Positions 11,342 to 12,482 of a stretch of DNA of 12,482 nucleotides are shown one piece after another. Both the position numbers and the translations under genes were made by a program. Source of the stretch: Candidatus Cloacimonadota bacterium (GTDB lineage: Bacteria > Cloacimonadota > Cloacimonadia > Cloacimonadales > Cloacimonadaceae); the NCBI GenBank assembly GCA_028681035.1, contig JAQUJJ010000110.1, forward strand, positions 1 to 12,482, given 5' to 3'. Positions within the stretch are counted from its first letter, which is position 1. Each line of letters begins with the position of its first letter. Below the pieces are notes generated by a model. That model did no database searches. It saw only the letters and a program-made list of their open reading frames with translations, and was not told the DNA's origin.

Positions 11342-11760
11342 TTATATGAATCGGGCCTTGGGGTCAATTCGAGTCGAAAAAACATTAGGATAGAGTGTAG
11401 TCATATCCAAAGCTTGGGGCCAATATAAGATAAAAAGGCCCGGCAATTTGGGCAGCTCTGAGGACGAGGTAAGGGCTGTGTTTTTATGCGGTTTTTCTTG
11501 CAAAGTATGCCTTGCTTCCGGGTGGGCTGCTGGATAGGATGCGTCTTGCGTCCAACAAGGCCGGAGGCCTTGAGAAAAGGGGCATGGGGCTTGATGAAAG
11601 GGAGTAGGCTTGAGGGGAAAGAGCGGGATTTGGGCTCTGCAAGCGGGGACGGTTGCAATCCAGTGAATTTGTAGGTTTGGCACAGAATTTCTTTCTTGAG
11701 GGGCGTGCATTTCTTGGGCAGGATTCATTGCACGCACCGTCTGAAGACAGTGCGACGGCC
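11342..11760. other. Non-coding GC-rich stretch with several small hairpins
   Basis: No credible gene is seen; the open minus-strand frame across it is rich in Pro, His, Gln and Ser and has no ribosome site or motif. The stretch contains clustered hairpins: 11537-11553 (six-pair stem, one wobble), 11556-11572 (perfect seven-pair stem, loop gga), 11703-11735 (perfect seven-pair stem, long loop) and 11733-11754 (five plus three pairs, one mismatch), the last two being mutually exclusive. It is more GC-rich and purine-skewed than the operon. It may be a decayed mobile element or a structured RNA; I recognise no RNA family. Confidence 0.4.
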
Positions 11761-12099
11761 GGCTAAAGAGCTTGTGAGAAAACTCCGATTCTCTCACCTA
11801 AATGCCAATCAATTTATACCAACTGTGACCACAGGTCACACCCTAAAAAACCCCAGCAGGGTGATATTCAGATAGAAACCTGCGCATGGCATGCGGCATT
11901 TATCTCTTAGGTTCCACCCCCCAAATGATGGCTATGCCTTCATTTGGGGGGTGGAACCTTTGTTATCCGAGAGAGCGTTCTTTGGTGTTTCTATCTGAAC
12001 TACCGTCCCGCTGGGACTCTTCAAGGGATGCCCTCTGGGCATAACTAATCACAGTTCACAATTCGCCGTCTCTAGAGTTCTCTCACAAGCTCTAAAGCC
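11761..12099. repeat. About 339-bp mosaic inverted repeat (MITE-like palindromic element)
   Basis: Two arms mirror each other around position 11934. Matching blocks are 11761-11785 with 12075-12099 (22 of 25), 11821-11828 with 12049-12056 (8 of 8), 11852-11879 with 11987-12015 (13 perfect bases plus a diverged part) and 11909-11927 with 11941-11959 (19 of 19). The block centres nearly coincide, so few insertions or deletions separate the arms. Each arm also carries its own small hairpins: 11824-11840 and 11850-11862 on the left, 12005-12017 and 12028-12042 on the right. The right end lies 4 bp from the stop codon of the neighbouring gene. No transposase is present. It could be a non-autonomous transposon, a REP/BIME-like element or a structured RNA. 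Confidence 0.65.
11909..11959. terminator. Central long hairpin, possible transcription barrier
   Basis: Perfect 19-bp stem (11909-11927 with 11941-11959), extended by one more pair (11928/11940), a mismatch and a three-pair inner stem (11930-11932 with 11936-11938) around a tat loop. It lies downstream of the leftward gene ending at 12104 and upstream of the operon promoter. A T-run is lacking on both sides, so it is not a typical intrinsic terminator, but such a stem could stop transcription or protect an mRNA 3' end. Confidence 0.4.
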
Positions 12100-12103
12100 A
12101 GCG

Positions 12104-12481
12104 TTACGGCATATCTTCAGGTGGGGCGGAGTTTGCGATTTCCTCTTCTTCATCTTCACGTTCGGGAGAGAATTGGTACATATAATGATCGATATAGTCT
12201 GTTACTCCCCAAGGTGCATGGCCCATGAGTCTCTGTGCAGTAGCCAGCCTTTCCCAGAGCTGGTCATATTGCGGCCGGGGTAAATCCTGGATACGCTTCA
12301 GGGTATCGAACCAAATATTGATCGTGCCAGCGGCATACTCTTCCCATACGCCAACGCTCTTGATGGAGTCTGCACATTCTTCACAGTAAAATACCATTAA
12401 TTCTGCCACACCTTCCAGATCGCCGGTGGCTTTTTTGTAGTCATTGACGGCCTGTCTGGCTACTTTAAAAGAAATCTCAGT
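12104..12481 (-). CDS. Hypothetical protein, 3' part only (DUF6155-like?)
   Basis: The frame is open from the right window edge to a TAA at 12104-12106, giving 125 residues whose beginning is missing. A GTG at 12407-12409 could be taken as a start, but 24 codons before it stay open and read like the same protein (EISFKVARQAVNDYKKATGD), so it is more likely internal. Residues are mainly helical: ELMVFYCEECADSI, then NIWFDTLKRI, and a WGVTDYIDHYMYQF segment, ending in an acidic tail. The pattern resembles DUF6155-type proteins (a helix of the AxxAIxxFK kind, ADLMLxYxE, then GWGxxDxLxxxYxxY), a family of unknown function, but this is from memory of the pattern. It reads the same way as the CRISPR operon and is separated from it by about 890 bp, so is probably unrelated to it. 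Confidence 0.65.
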   Translation of the reverse strand, partial: TEISFKVARQAVNDYKKATGDLEGVAELMVFYCEECADSIKSVGVWEEYAAGTINIWFDTLKRIQDLPRPQYDQLWERLATAQRLMGHAPWGVTDYIDHYMYQFSPEREDEEEEIANSAPPEDMP

Positions 12482-12482
12482 G

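Noticed and set aside
11342..11797. Open minus-strand frame of 151 codons
   Set aside because: The product is rich in Pro, His, Gln and Ser, has no motif or ribosome site, and its first part runs into the left arm of the inverted repeat. It looks like chance openness in GC-rich DNA.
11909..11959. Classical rho-independent terminator
   Set aside because: The stem is strong, but no T-run follows on either strand, so it is listed only as a possible transcription barrier.
12104..12409. GTG at 12407-12409 as the start of the right-hand gene
   Set aside because: The frame stays open for 24 more codons to the window edge with matching character, so the gene is treated as truncated by the window.

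Overview
The window is bacterial accessory DNA of moderate GC content. It carries one long leftward (minus-strand) operon flanked by two gene-poor stretches that hold palindromes. The organism cannot be fixed from this sequence. Strong AGGAG-type ribosome sites and a sigma70-like promoter suit many bacteria, and a Cloacimonadota-like origin is only an impression. No rRNA, tRNA, integrase or CRISPR repeat array is visible.

From right to left (the direction of transcription): 12481-12104 is the 3' part of a hypothetical gene whose start lies beyond the window. Next comes a non-coding stretch, 11342-12103, made of a GC-rich hairpin island and a roughly 339-bp mosaic inverted repeat (11761-12099). 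A candidate promoter at 11286-11313 precedes the operon. The operon runs: a 43-codon small gene (11209-11078); a CARF-domain effector related to Card1/Can2 (11081-9939); a short Cas10-like GGDD protein (9936-8512); a single-domain Cas7 (8515-7847); a Csx10/Cas5-like RAMP protein with an extra helical C-terminus (7859-6390); a double Cas7 (6403-5051); Csx19 (5049-4486); a large TIGR03986-type RAMP protein (4486-2285); and a CCA-adding enzyme/poly(A) polymerase family protein (2266-836). Every junction up to the last overlaps or has a gap of at most 2 nt. The last gap is 18 nt. Downstream, 1-835 holds a probable frameshifted small ORF (805-619), a 53-bp AT-rich palindrome (309-361) and short repeats, but no convincing gene.

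The set matches a type III-D CRISPR-Cas effector module, closest in parts list to the III-Dv architecture (Cas10, Cas7-Cas5-Cas11, Cas7-2x, Cas7-insertion, Csx19). Here the Cas7 and the Cas5(-Cas11-like) parts are separate, overlapping genes. The inferred scheme is this: the RAMP proteins and Csx19 form a guide-RNA-bound backbone; the Cas10-like protein has no HD nuclease domain but an intact GGDD, so it would make cyclic oligoadenylate when target RNA is bound; and the CARF protein would sense that messenger. Oddities worth follow-up are the effector's nuclease-like domain without the usual E-x-K, the translationally coupled 43-aa gene, the CCA enzyme at the operon end, and the absence of cas1, cas2, cas6 and an array from this window.
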